Shown here piece after piece: positions 1 to 8,545 of a stretch of 64,000 bases of DNA (positions within the stretch are counted from its first letter, which is position 1; each line of letters opens with the position of its first letter). Position numbers and translations under genes: made by a program. The notes beneath the pieces are model-generated. The model ran no database searches and was not told where the DNA came from. It saw only the letters and a program-made list of their open reading frames with translations. Source of the DNA: Pseudomonas sp. GGS8 (GTDB lineage Bacteria > Pseudomonadota > Gammaproteobacteria > Pseudomonadales > Pseudomonadaceae); NCBI RefSeq assembly GCF_024168645.1, contig NZ_JALJWF010000001.1, positions 2,409,001 to 2,473,000 on the forward strand, read 5' to 3'.

Positions 1-55
1 CTATCGATTGCAGGCAACCGCAGAGTTGCTCCATCTGCCTGAGAGGAAATGACCC

Positions 56-3000
56 ATGACACGGATCGCCACGCCCATCAGCGATATCAAGGAACATTAC
101 GACGTGATCGTCATTGGCTCCGGCTACGGCGGCGGGATCGCGGCGTCGCGCCTGTCCCGGGCTGGCAGGCGGGTATGCCTGCTGGAGCGAGGCCGGGAAA
201 TCCAGCCCGGTGAATACCCCAATACGATGCTGGCGGCCACCGAAGAGCTGCAAGTGCATGACCCGGACGGGCACATCGGTTCGCGCACCGGGTTGTTCGA
301 CCTGCACGTCAACGCCCAGCAGAACGTAGTGGTCGGTTGCGGCCTGGGCGGCACCTCACTGATCAATGCCAACGTCGCGCTGGAACCGGAGCCCGGTGTG
401 TTCGACGACCCGCGCTGGCCGCTGGCGGTGCGTGAACATCGCGACACACTGCTCAAGGACGGTTACGCCCGGGCTCGGGAGATGCTCAAGCCCAATCCCT
501 ATCCGAAAACTGCTCCGACCCTGCCCAAACTCGAGGCTAACCAGAAGTCCGCCGACTACCTCAAGCAAGGCGCGCACTTCTACAAGCCGCCGATCAATGT
601 GACCTTCGACAAACTGCCGAACAACCTCAACCACGTCGGCGTCGAGCAGTTGCCGTGCAACCACTGCGGCGACTGCGTTTCGGGCTGTAACAACAAGGCC
701 AAGAACACCACGTTGATGAATTACCTGCCGGATGCCAGCAACCACGGCGCAGAAATTTTCTGCCAGGCCGAGGTCCGGCATCTGGAGCGCGACGGCGATG
801 GCTGGATCGTGCACTTCCAATACCTGGACAGCGGTCGCGAGAAATTCTCCGCGCCGACCCTGTTCGTCAAGGCGGACATCGTGGTGGTGTCGGCCGGCAC
901 TCTGGGCTCCACCGAAATCCTCCTGCGCTCTCGGGACAAAGGCCTGTCGACGTCCAATCAGCTCGGCGAAAACATGAGCGGCAACGGCGACATCCTCGGT
1001 TTTGGCCACAACTGCGATGAAACGATCAACGGCATCGGTTTCGGCGCCCATCCGGCCAAGGAAATGAAACCGGTCGGCCCGTGCATCACCTCAATCATCG
1101 ACATGCGCACCGAAGGCGACTGGCGCAGCCGCATGGTCATCGAAGAAGGCTCGATCCCCGGCGCGCTGGGCCGGCCCATGGTGCCGAGCATGGCCACATT
1201 CGCCGGGTTGATCGGCAAACCCACCGATGACAGCTTCACCGGCAAGCTCAAGTACGCCGAGCGCGAAACCGAAAGCTTCCTGCGCGGCCCGTATCACGGC
1301 GCCCTGCACAACATGCAGACCTACCTGATCATGAGCCACGACGATGGCAAGGGCCGCATGGTGCTCGACAGCAAGGATCAGTTGCGCATCGACTGGCCGG
1401 GCGTTGGCGAGCAGGAAAACGTCAAGATCGGCAACGAGCGCCTGCACCAGAGCACCAAGGCCTTGGGCGGGATCTGGGTCGAAAACCCGATCTGGACCGA
1501 GTTGCTCAAGCACAGCATCGTTTCCGTGCACCCATTGGGCGGTTGTGTGATGGGCGAGGATGCGACGCAAGGGGTGGTCAACCACAAGGGCCAGGTGTTC
1601 AGCGGCGCCAGTGGCACCGATGTCTATGCCGGATTGTACGTCGCCGACGGCGCGGTGATCCCGACCTCCCTGGCGGTCAATCCGTTGCTGACCATCTCCG
1701 CCGTGAGCGAGCGCAACATGGGCCTGCTGGCCGCCGATCGCGGGTGGCACATCGACTACACGCTGCCCTCGGCACCGCGTAAACCGGTGGCGGCGCCGAC
1801 CCTCGGCGTGCAGTTCACCGAAACCATGAAGGGCTATTTCTCCAAAGAATTCACCCAGCCGCAGGGCACCGATCTCAAACTTTACGAAGCGGCGGCCAAA
1901 CGCGGCAAGTCGGATAACTCGCCGATCGAGTTCACCCTGACCATCACCGCCAACGACCTCAACCGCATGATCAAGGAGCCGGAACATGCCGCAACGCTGG
2001 TCGGTACTCTGGATGCGCCAGGCCTGTCGCCAGAGCCGCTGACCGCCAGCAATGGCGTGTTCAATCTGTTCGAGGAGTATCAGGAACAGGTTGGCGTGCG
2101 GCACATGAATTACGACATGAAACTGACTGCCGAGGACGGCAGCGATTATTACTTCAGCGCATTCAAGACTGTGCCCGAAGACAACGGCGTGCTGAACGTC
2201 TGGCACGACACCAGTACGCTCTACGTGACGCTGTATCGGGGACCGGACAAGACGGGCGAGGTGATTGGTTCGGGGGTGATGCACATCCAGCCGGCCGATT
2301 TTGCCAAGCAGATGACCACCATGAAGGTGCTCAATGCGCGCAACGAACGCGAGCGTATTGAAGGGCTGGCGCGGTTCGGCAAGTTCTTCGCTGGCATCTT
2401 GTGGGAGAGCTACGGCGGGGTATTCGCGGGCGACATCTACTTCAACCCCGATGCGCCGCCCCGGCAGAAACGTCCGTTGGACGCGCCGACGCCGAGTGTG
2501 CAGTTCTTCCAGACCGAAGACAGTGTCCAGCTACGCCTGACCCGCTATCAGGGCGGCAGCAAGGGGCCGGTGATGCTGGTGCATGGTTTGGGGGTGGGCT
2601 CGAATATTTTCTCCACCGACACCATCCAGACCAACCTGTTGGAGTACCTGTGCAAGCACGAGTACGACGTCTGGCTGCTGGATTTCCGGGTCAGCATCCT
2701 GCTGCCGGCCAGCAAGCACGAATGGAACGGCGACCAGATTGCCCAGTACGACTTCAAGGCCGCCATCGAGCATATCCAGCAGGCAACCCTCGCCGCTGAC
2801 GTGCAGTGCGTGGTGCATTGCTATGGCGCGACGACTTTCTTCATGTCGCTGCTGGCGGGGTTGCAGGGCGTGCGTTCGGTGGTGTGTTCGCAGATTGCTG
2901 CGGACACGGTGGTCGCCACGGCAACGGGACTCAAGGCCGGTTTGCATTTGCCGGGGATGCTCGACGCCATCGGCATCAAATCCCTCACCGCGTATGCCGA

Positions 3001-3508
3001 CAATAAGGAGAGCTGGTTCAACAAACTCTACGACAAGGCCCTCAACGTCTACGCCCGCATTGAGGCTCAAGGTTACTGCACCAACCCGGTGTGCCACCGC
3101 ATCACCTTCATGTACGCGTCGCTGTACCGTCACGACACGCTCAACGAAACCCTGCACGACAACCTGCACGAGCTATTCGGTGAGTCGAACATACAGACCT
3201 TCGAACACCTGGCGCTGATCCTGCGCAAAGGCCATCTGGTGGACTTCAAGGGCCAGGACGTCTACATGCCGCACTTCGACCGGCTGACCATGCCGATCTG
3301 TTTCATCAGCGGCGAAGACAACCAGTGCTACTTGCCCGAAAGCACGCTCAGGACCTATGAGCGCGTGTGCAAAGTCCATGGACCGGAGCGCTACAGCCGG
3401 CATGTGGTGCCGGGATACGGGCATATCGACTGCATGTTCGGCAAGAACGCGGTGGTCGATGTGTACCCGATCATCCTGCAGCACCTGGAGAAAACCGCCC
3501 TCGGCTAG
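56..3508 (+). CDS. GMC-family FAD oxidoreductase fused to an alpha/beta hydrolase
   Basis: The 1150-residue protein joins two enzymes. Residues 1-590 are a GMC (cholesterol-oxidase-like) flavoenzyme: a Rossmann motif G21-x-G23-x2-G26, an HPLGGC motif with likely catalytic His492, and Asn542 in VNPLLT. A cysteine cluster C201-x2-C204-x2-C207-x3-C211 could bind an iron-sulfur cluster. Residues 600-810 are a middle region I cannot assign. Residues 815-1150 are an alpha/beta hydrolase (LVHGLG oxyanion region, late His1123 in GYGH) whose nucleophile elbow reads HCYGA, so Cys922 replaces the usual Ser. No signal peptide is visible, so it is probably cytoplasmic. The start has a GAGAGGA ribosome site upstream. 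It leads an operon with a dihaem cytochrome and a metallophosphoesterase. A sterol- or alcohol-like hydrophobic substrate is inferred from the family; the true substrate is unknown. Confidence 0.85.
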   Translation: MTRIATPISDIKEHYDVIVIGSGYGGGIAASRLSRAGRRVCLLERGREIQPGEYPNTMLAATEELQVHDPDGHIGSRTGLFDLHVNAQQNVVVGCGLGGTSLINANVALEPEPGVFDDPRWPLAVREHRDTLLKDGYARAREMLKPNPYPKTAPTLPKLEANQKSADYLKQGAHFYKPPINVTFDKLPNNLNHVGVEQLPCNHCGDCVSGCNNKAKNTTLMNYLPDASNHGAEIFCQAEVRHLERDGDGWIVHFQYLDSGREKFSAPTLFVKADIVVVSAGTLGSTEILLRSRDKGLSTSNQLGENMSGNGDILGFGHNCDETINGIGFGAHPAKEMKPVGPCITSIIDMRTEGDWRSRMVIEEGSIPGALGRPMVPSMATFAGLIGKPTDDSFTGKLKYAERETESFLRGPYHGALHNMQTYLIMSHDDGKGRMVLDSKDQLRIDWPGVGEQENVKIGNERLHQSTKALGGIWVENPIWTELLKHSIVSVHPLGGCVMGEDATQGVVNHKGQVFSGASGTDVYAGLYVADGAVIPTSLAVNPLLTISAVSERNMGLLAADRGWHIDYTLPSAPRKPVAAPTLGVQFTETMKGYFSKEFTQPQGTDLKLYEAAAKRGKSDNSPIEFTLTITANDLNRMIKEPEHAATLVGTLDAPGLSPEPLTASNGVFNLFEEYQEQVGVRHMNYDMKLTAEDGSDYYFSAFKTVPEDNGVLNVWHDTSTLYVTLYRGPDKTGEVIGSGVMHIQPADFAKQMTTMKVLNARNERERIEGLARFGKFFAGILWESYGGVFAGDIYFNPDAPPRQKRPLDAPTPSVQFFQTEDSVQLRLTRYQGGSKGPVMLVHGLGVGSNIFSTDTIQTNLLEYLCKHEYDVWLLDFRVSILLPASKHEWNGDQIAQYDFKAAIEHIQQATLAADVQCVVHCYGATTFFMSLLAGLQGVRSVVCSQIAADTVVATATGLKAGLHLPGMLDAIGIKSLTAYADNKESWFNKLYDKALNVYARIEAQGYCTNPVCHRITFMYASLYRHDTLNETLHDNLHELFGESNIQTFEHLALILRKGHLVDFKGQDVYMPHFDRLTMPICFISGEDNQCYLPESTLRTYERVCKVHGPERYSRHVVPGYGHIDCMFGKNAVVDVYPIILQHLEKTALG

Positions 3509-3536
3509 CACTGCTCACCTGTGGCCTGGAGCTTGT

Positions 3537-3682
3537 TGTGGCGAGGGGGCTTGTCGGACCGCCGCACCGCCCCGTTCGGCTGCGAAGCAGTCGTGAAACC
3601 TGCAATCGCGGTTTTCCTGAATAACCGCATTTGCCGATTTGGGGCCGCTTCGCAGCCCAACGGGGGCAAGCCCCTCGCCACA
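3537..3682. repeat. REPIN, family A (GTGGCGAGGGGGCTTGCCC type)
   Basis: Two inverted arms, TGTGGCGAGGGG and CCCCTCGCCACA, enclose about 120 bases that carry a second inner pair (GGCTGCGAAGC / GCTTCGCAGCC). It sits in the 205-base gap between the GMC fusion gene and the cytochrome gene, inside the apparent operon. Confidence 0.85.
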
Positions 3683-3713
3683 GGTATATGTGGCACAAAA
3701 GGAAATGGATGCC

Positions 3714-5582
3714 ATGGACAGTTACATCCGCTGGTTTCAACGCTTCATCTGGATAGGCATCGCAATGAACATGGTCTTCGCGATTCCGGCGCTGTTCGCG
3801 CCGTCGTTGCTGACCTCGATGCTCGGGATGCCACCGCAGCTCTCCGATCCTTGGCTGGAGAACGCCGGCATGTTGCTGGTGGGGATCAGCCTTTTTTACA
3901 TGCCGTCAGGCTTCAACGCACCCAAATACGTCGTGCATTCGTGGCTGTGCGTGTTGTCGCGGTTGGTCGCCGTGGCGTTCTGGATCTACCTGATCAACAC
4001 CAGCAACCAGCCCCAGGTGTTTGTGCCGATGCTGCTGGGCGATCTGGGCATGTTCCTGATCCTGGGAATTCTGCTGTACCTGGGCAGCGCGCCGGCCAAT
4101 CGACCTTTCGCGCTGCTTCGCGATGGCTGGCGTGAGTGGTGCGCAGCGTGGGCGCGCCGCTGGCAGCGGCACAGCTTCAAGGTCGCCACGCTGGTCGTGG
4201 TGCTGGCGCTGGGGTTTATCGGTTACGAAACCTGGTACCAGATGCTGCGGGTGGTGCCGGCCGAGCAGTACGCCTCCGACGAAGACCATTACAAATACGC
4301 TGCTATCGGCTTGGGCATCGAAGCACGGATTCCCTATTACCTGTTCGCCGTGTTGCCGCAGATGTGCCCGGAAAAACTGCCGAAACCCGGCGGGTATGAA
4401 GTGTTCGGTTTTCTCTATGAAAACGGCAAGGACCTGCCGATCGGCATGGCCAAGCGGCAGATCGGCTACCCGACCGTGGAGCCCAACTGTGCCCTGTGCC
4501 ACACCGGCTCCTATCGTGCCAATGCCAGCGACGTTGCTACCCCGGTGGCCTCTGCGCCGGCCAATACCCTGCAGCTGCAGGCCTTCCAGTGGTTCGCCTA
4601 CGATTGCGCCAGCGACCCGAAATTCACTCCCGACGCGGTGATGGCCGCAATCAACAGCAAGTTTCAGCTTGGGTTCTTCGAGCGCCTGTACAACCGCTAC
4701 CTGATCATTCCGATGGCTACGAGTGCGCTGATCAAACAGAAACAGGCCTATGCCTGGCAGAAGCTGCGCGCACCGCAAGGGCCGGGGCGCACCGATACCT
4801 TCAACCCGACGAAAATGGTGGTGTTCGGCTTCCCGGATGACTCGACTATCGGCACTGTCGACTTGCCGCAAGTCTGGAACCAGAAACCCCGGGAGTCGCT
4901 GTACCTGCACTGGGACGGCAATAACAACGACATCCATGAGCGCAACTACGCGGCGGCTATGGCGGTGGGCGCGACGCCGGAATCGGTGCTGCCGGACAGT
5001 TTCAACCGGGTGACCAATTGGTTGCTGGGCCACAAGGCACCGGCCTGGCCGTTCGCGCTGGATCAGGCCAAGGTCGCCCGGGGCAAGCCGGTCTGGGAAA
5101 AAAATTGCGCCGGCTGCCATGACTTCGGCCGCACCGACACCGGTCAGGTCACCACCACTATTGATGAACTGGGCACTGATCCCCATCGGCTGAATTCGTT
5201 CACCACGGGACTGGTGACGGCTTTCCACGGCTTCAAGAAACCGCCGTTCGACTTTGCTGCCTACCGCAAGACCCAGAGCTACAGCAACACGCCCACCGAC
5301 GGCATCTGGTTGCGCGCGCCGTACTTGCACAACGGTTCGGTGCCGACCCTGTGGGATTTGCTGCAACCACCGGAGCTGCGGCCGCCGGTGTTCTTCACCG
5401 GCTCCGACATTTACGACAAGGACAAGGTCGGCTTCGTCACCAGTGGCGAGCAGGTGAAAGCCTCGGCGGACTTCAAATACGACACGCGTCTGGAGGGCAA
5501 CCACAACGGTGGCCACCTGTACGGCACGCAGTTGTCGGAACTCGATAAGCGGGCGCTTATCGAGTTCATGAAAACCCTGTGA
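3714..5582 (+). CDS. Membrane-anchored dihaem cytochrome c, RoxA/cytochrome-c-peroxidase-like
   Basis: The 622-residue protein starts with about four hydrophobic helices (residues 5-130, like DUF4345/DoxX-type small membrane domains) and a fifth membrane segment near residue 160. A long, presumably periplasmic domain follows with two haem c sites, C259-ALC-H263 and C465-AGC-H469. A late motif, RAPYLHNGSVPTL, is typical of the dihaem peroxidase/MauG/RoxA superfamily. The domain could oxidise a hydrophobic substrate or accept electrons from the neighbouring GMC enzyme; both are inference. I chose the ATG at 3714 because AAGGA lies about 10 bases upstream. The ATG at 3705 is too close to it, and the longer frame runs into the REPIN. 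Fusion of a four-helix domain to a RoxA-like cytochrome is unusual. Confidence 0.8.
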   Translation: MDSYIRWFQRFIWIGIAMNMVFAIPALFAPSLLTSMLGMPPQLSDPWLENAGMLLVGISLFYMPSGFNAPKYVVHSWLCVLSRLVAVAFWIYLINTSNQPQVFVPMLLGDLGMFLILGILLYLGSAPANRPFALLRDGWREWCAAWARRWQRHSFKVATLVVVLALGFIGYETWYQMLRVVPAEQYASDEDHYKYAAIGLGIEARIPYYLFAVLPQMCPEKLPKPGGYEVFGFLYENGKDLPIGMAKRQIGYPTVEPNCALCHTGSYRANASDVATPVASAPANTLQLQAFQWFAYDCASDPKFTPDAVMAAINSKFQLGFFERLYNRYLIIPMATSALIKQKQAYAWQKLRAPQGPGRTDTFNPTKMVVFGFPDDSTIGTVDLPQVWNQKPRESLYLHWDGNNNDIHERNYAAAMAVGATPESVLPDSFNRVTNWLLGHKAPAWPFALDQAKVARGKPVWEKNCAGCHDFGRTDTGQVTTTIDELGTDPHRLNSFTTGLVTAFHGFKKPPFDFAAYRKTQSYSNTPTDGIWLRAPYLHNGSVPTLWDLLQPPELRPPVFFTGSDIYDKDKVGFVTSGEQVKASADFKYDTRLEGNHNGGHLYGTQLSELDKRALIEFMKTL

Positions 5583-5608
5583 TCCCACTACGGATGGAGG
5601 AAGTCGAT

Positions 5609-6859
5609 ATGTCATTGGTCAGTCATTGGGAACATGAATACGACAAGGTGAAGGTGCGCCTGCACGGGCTGTTCACGCGGCTGGAAATGGCTTGGAAGAA
5701 GCTCGTCAGCGAGCTTGAGCCTGAGGAGTACCAGGCCATCGTCGCGTTGCTGCAACGGGGGCATGATCAGGCGCAATACGTGCTCAAGCACGGCGACTTG
5801 TCGGACGATCAACCGAGTGTGCCGTGGGAGTTGTCACACGGCTTGTCGATCCTGCACATCGGTAACGCCAGCCCCTTGCCGCAATCGGTAGACGAACTGC
5901 AGACCCGAGTGCTCAAGGACGGCAGCCTGCTCGGTTGTCGCAAATGGGAGCTGCTGGATCTGTTGTGGAGCGAAGCGCTACTGAAGTGGATCGAGAATCT
6001 GCGGCATCACGCGCCGTTCGCCACCAACCCGGCGCTGATGCGCATGGACAGCGACGTGACCCTGGCCATCGCCGGCGACTGGGGCACCGGGCCGTTCGAC
6101 AGCCATGCCCCGGCAGTGGCGGTGGCCAATCAGATGCAACTGGCCCAGGCCGACTTCACCATCCATTTGGGGGATGTGTATTACGCTGGCACTCGCTCCC
6201 AGGAAGACGTCGACATGGTCGGCTGGCCGATGGGCAAGCAGGGCTCGTTCACCCTCAACTCCAACCACGAGATGTACAGCGGCGCCCATGGCTACTTCAA
6301 GGAACTGGCCAAGCGTTTCCCGGCGCAACAGGGCACCAGCTATTTTGCGTTGTACAACGATGACTGGCTGGTGATTGGGCTCGACACGGCTTATGCCTCG
6401 GACCCGATTAACCTGTACATGGACGGTTCGTTGAACAAACAGCAGATCGACTGGATGAAAGACTTGCCCAGACGCAAGAAGGTCATGGTGCTCAGTCATC
6501 ACCAGGGCTTCGACATTACCGGGCATACCAAGACGTCGTTGTATCAGCCGGTGTGTGATGCCTTGGGTCGCGAGCCGGATTACTGGTACTGGGGGCATTT
6601 GCACAACGGTATCTGCTATGCCACTCAAGGTGGCTTGCATGCGCGCTGCGCCGGGCACGGGGCGATTCCTTACGGCAATGCCAGCGAGTTGAACGGGCAT
6701 TCGCGGGTGCTGTGGTCGGAAACGCAAAATGCGCGGGATGAGGCGTACCCGGATCGGGTGTTGAACGGTTATGTGAAGGTGCGGCTGGTGGGGGAAAACA
6801 TTGAAGAGACGTTTATCGGCGAGGATGGGTCGGTGCGGTGGTCTTCGTCAGCCCATTGA
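5609..6859 (+). CDS. Calcineurin-like metallophosphoesterase
   Basis: 416 residues. The catalytic fold occupies about residues 150-400 and shows the family's metal ligands in order: D157 in GDWG, D189 in GDVYYAG, N219-H220 in SNHEM (usually GNHE), H297-H298 in LSHHQG, and H330-L-H332 in GHLH. The first 150 residues are a separate helical region I do not recognise. No signal peptide is seen, so it should act in the cytoplasm on an unknown phosphoester. GGAGG lies eight bases before the ATG, 26 bases after the cytochrome stop, so it is almost certainly the third gene of the operon. The longer GTG-initiated frame overlapping the upstream stop lacks a good ribosome site. Confidence 0.85.
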   Translation: MSLVSHWEHEYDKVKVRLHGLFTRLEMAWKKLVSELEPEEYQAIVALLQRGHDQAQYVLKHGDLSDDQPSVPWELSHGLSILHIGNASPLPQSVDELQTRVLKDGSLLGCRKWELLDLLWSEALLKWIENLRHHAPFATNPALMRMDSDVTLAIAGDWGTGPFDSHAPAVAVANQMQLAQADFTIHLGDVYYAGTRSQEDVDMVGWPMGKQGSFTLNSNHEMYSGAHGYFKELAKRFPAQQGTSYFALYNDDWLVIGLDTAYASDPINLYMDGSLNKQQIDWMKDLPRRKKVMVLSHHQGFDITGHTKTSLYQPVCDALGREPDYWYWGHLHNGICYATQGGLHARCAGHGAIPYGNASELNGHSRVLWSETQNARDEAYPDRVLNGYVKVRLVGENIEETFIGEDGSVRWSSSAH

Positions 6860-6881
6860 TTTGTGGTGACGGGTAAGCCGT

Positions 6882-6958
6882 CATCGCGAGCAGGCTCGCT
6901 CCCACAAGGGATCTTCAGTGCATATAGATCCAGTGTGGAAGCGAGCCTGCTCGCGATG
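6882..6958. repeat. REPIN, family B (CATCGCGAGCAGGCTCGC type)
   Basis: CATCGCGAGCAGGCTCGCTCCCACA is mirrored by GTGGAAGCGAGCCTGCTCGCGATG after a short spacer. It lies between the convergent metallophosphoesterase and gbcA genes and may also help terminate both. Confidence 0.85.
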
Positions 6959-6967
6959 CTTTTGCTC

Positions 6968-8263
6968 TTAGCCTTGAACCGGCACGCCTTTGAGGTACGG
7001 CGCAGGCTCGGCCCCCAGGTTGTTCAACAGACGCTCGCTGTACCAGTCCACAAAGTTCACCACACCAAACTCATAGGTCTTGGAGTAAGGCCCTGGCTGG
7101 TACGCGGTGGAGTTGATCCCGCGCTGGTTCTCTTCGGCCAGGCGACGGTCCTGGTCGTTGGTGGCATCCCAGACCTGGCGCATGCGCTCCACGTCGTAGT
7201 CCACGCCTTCGACCGCGTCCTTGTGCACGATCCACTTGGTGGTGACCATGGTTTCCTGAGCGCTGATCGGCCACACGGTGAACACGATGATGTGGTCGCC
7301 CATGCAGTGGTTCCACGAGTGCGGCAGGTGCAGGATGCGCATCGAGCCCAGGTCCGGGTTCTTGATTCGACCCATCAGTTTGGCGCAGCCCTGTTTGCCG
7401 TCCATGGTCATCGACACGGTGCCCTTGAGCAGCGGCATGCGCACGATACGGTTACGCAGGCCGAAACTGGCGTGGGCGTAAGGGATCTTCTCGGCTTCCC
7501 AGGCAGCGGCGGAAGCGGCTACGTGGTCCTTGAAGGCCTGATCGGCACGCGGGTCGGTGACGTCGTCCCATTCCAGCAGGGTTTTCAGCAGCTCCGGGTG
7601 CGACGCGTTGCAGTGATAGCACTCGCGGTTGTTTTCCAGCACCAGTTTCCAGTTGGCTTTTTCCATCAAGGTGGTTTGCACCGCCACCTTGGTGTTCTCC
7701 ATGTCGTACGGTTCCATGTAATGGCTGAGCGTCGACAGGAAGTCATCGATGGCTGGCGGGTTTTCCGCCAGGCTGATGAAGATGTAACCGCCAGCGGTCT
7801 TCACGTTCACCGGCTTGAGGCCGTACTGCTTCATGTCGAAGTCGGCGCCCATTTCGGTGCCGGCGAACAGCAGGCGACCGTCCAGTTCGTACGTCCACTG
7901 GTGGTAGTGGCAGACCAGTTTGGCGACCTTGCCTTTTTCACTGGTGCACAGGCGTGAACCACGGTGGCGGCAGACGTTGTGGAACGCATGGACCACGCCG
8001 TCGGCGCCGCGAATCACGATGATCGGGTTCTTGCCGACTTGCAGGGTCAGGTAGTTGCCCTTGGTCGGGATCTCGCAGGTCATGCCGGCGATCAACCACT
8101 CTTTCTGGAAAATTTCCTGCATGTCGATATCAAACAGCCGCTCGTCAGAGTAAAACGGCTGCGGCAGCGAGAAAGTGCGCTCGCGTTCTTGCAGCATCTG
8201 CGCGGTGGCCTTGCGTGCGGGTTCCAGTGGATCGCCCAGGCTCAGGGTGGTGGTGACGTCCAT
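6968..8263 (-). CDS. gbcA: Glycine betaine monooxygenase, Rieske oxygenase subunit
   Basis: GbcA is the terminal oxygenase that removes one methyl group from glycine betaine, giving dimethylglycine and formaldehyde. The 431-residue protein has a Rieske [2Fe-2S] site (C98-x-H100 and C118-x2-H121) and a mononuclear iron site in the ENNRECYHCNASH stretch. The N-terminus MDVTTTLSLGDPLEPARKAT matches what I recall of Pseudomonas GbcA. I chose the second of two adjacent ATG codons on that basis; the one at 8266 is equally compatible with the GAGGAA ribosome site. Its reductase gene gbcB is divergent across a 282-base promoter region. Confidence 0.95.
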   Translation of the reverse strand: MDVTTTLSLGDPLEPARKATAQMLQERERTFSLPQPFYSDERLFDIDMQEIFQKEWLIAGMTCEIPTKGNYLTLQVGKNPIIVIRGADGVVHAFHNVCRHRGSRLCTSEKGKVAKLVCHYHQWTYELDGRLLFAGTEMGADFDMKQYGLKPVNVKTAGGYIFISLAENPPAIDDFLSTLSHYMEPYDMENTKVAVQTTLMEKANWKLVLENNRECYHCNASHPELLKTLLEWDDVTDPRADQAFKDHVAASAAAWEAEKIPYAHASFGLRNRIVRMPLLKGTVSMTMDGKQGCAKLMGRIKNPDLGSMRILHLPHSWNHCMGDHIIVFTVWPISAQETMVTTKWIVHKDAVEGVDYDVERMRQVWDATNDQDRRLAEENQRGINSTAYQPGPYSKTYEFGVVNFVDWYSERLLNNLGAEPAPYLKGVPVQG

Positions 8264-8444
8264 CATGTGTTTCCTCAAGGCCATCTGCGTGGCCGCGAAA
8301 GTGGCTGATCAGGTTTGCTACGCAAGGTGTAACGGTTGTGTCTTGGTATGGGGCGAGTGTGGGGCCGGCGCGCACCAGAACCTTATCCATGGGCGACATG
8401 GCCCAATCTGTTCCCGACGCGCAACCCCCGGTAATTGGGGGCTG

Positions 8445-8469
8445 GTCGCGATAAGTATGTGAATGTCGC
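8445..8469. promoter_or_regulatory. Candidate activator direct repeat in the gbcA-gbcB intergenic region
   Basis: Two copies of GTCGC followed by an ATAAG/ATAG-like tail start at 8445 and 8465, 20 bases apart, about two helical turns. That layout suits an AraC-type activator. In Pseudomonas, gbc genes are activated by the AraC-type regulator GbdR, so this is a plausible GbdR site, but assigning it is inference. Confidence 0.35.
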
Positions 8470-8545
8470 AGATAGGTAAATGGCGGGGCTGCGCTATACG
8501 CAGAATCGCCAACATAAAGGCCGGTAGTCGGCCGTGGAGATCAGC

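Noticed and set aside
1091..2284. 397-residue minus-strand frame within the GMC gene, and similar long frames opposite the cytochrome, glcB, phoX and dehydrogenase genes
   Set aside because: All are antisense to well-identified proteins, with His/Arg/Gln-rich composition typical of shadow frames in high-GC DNA.
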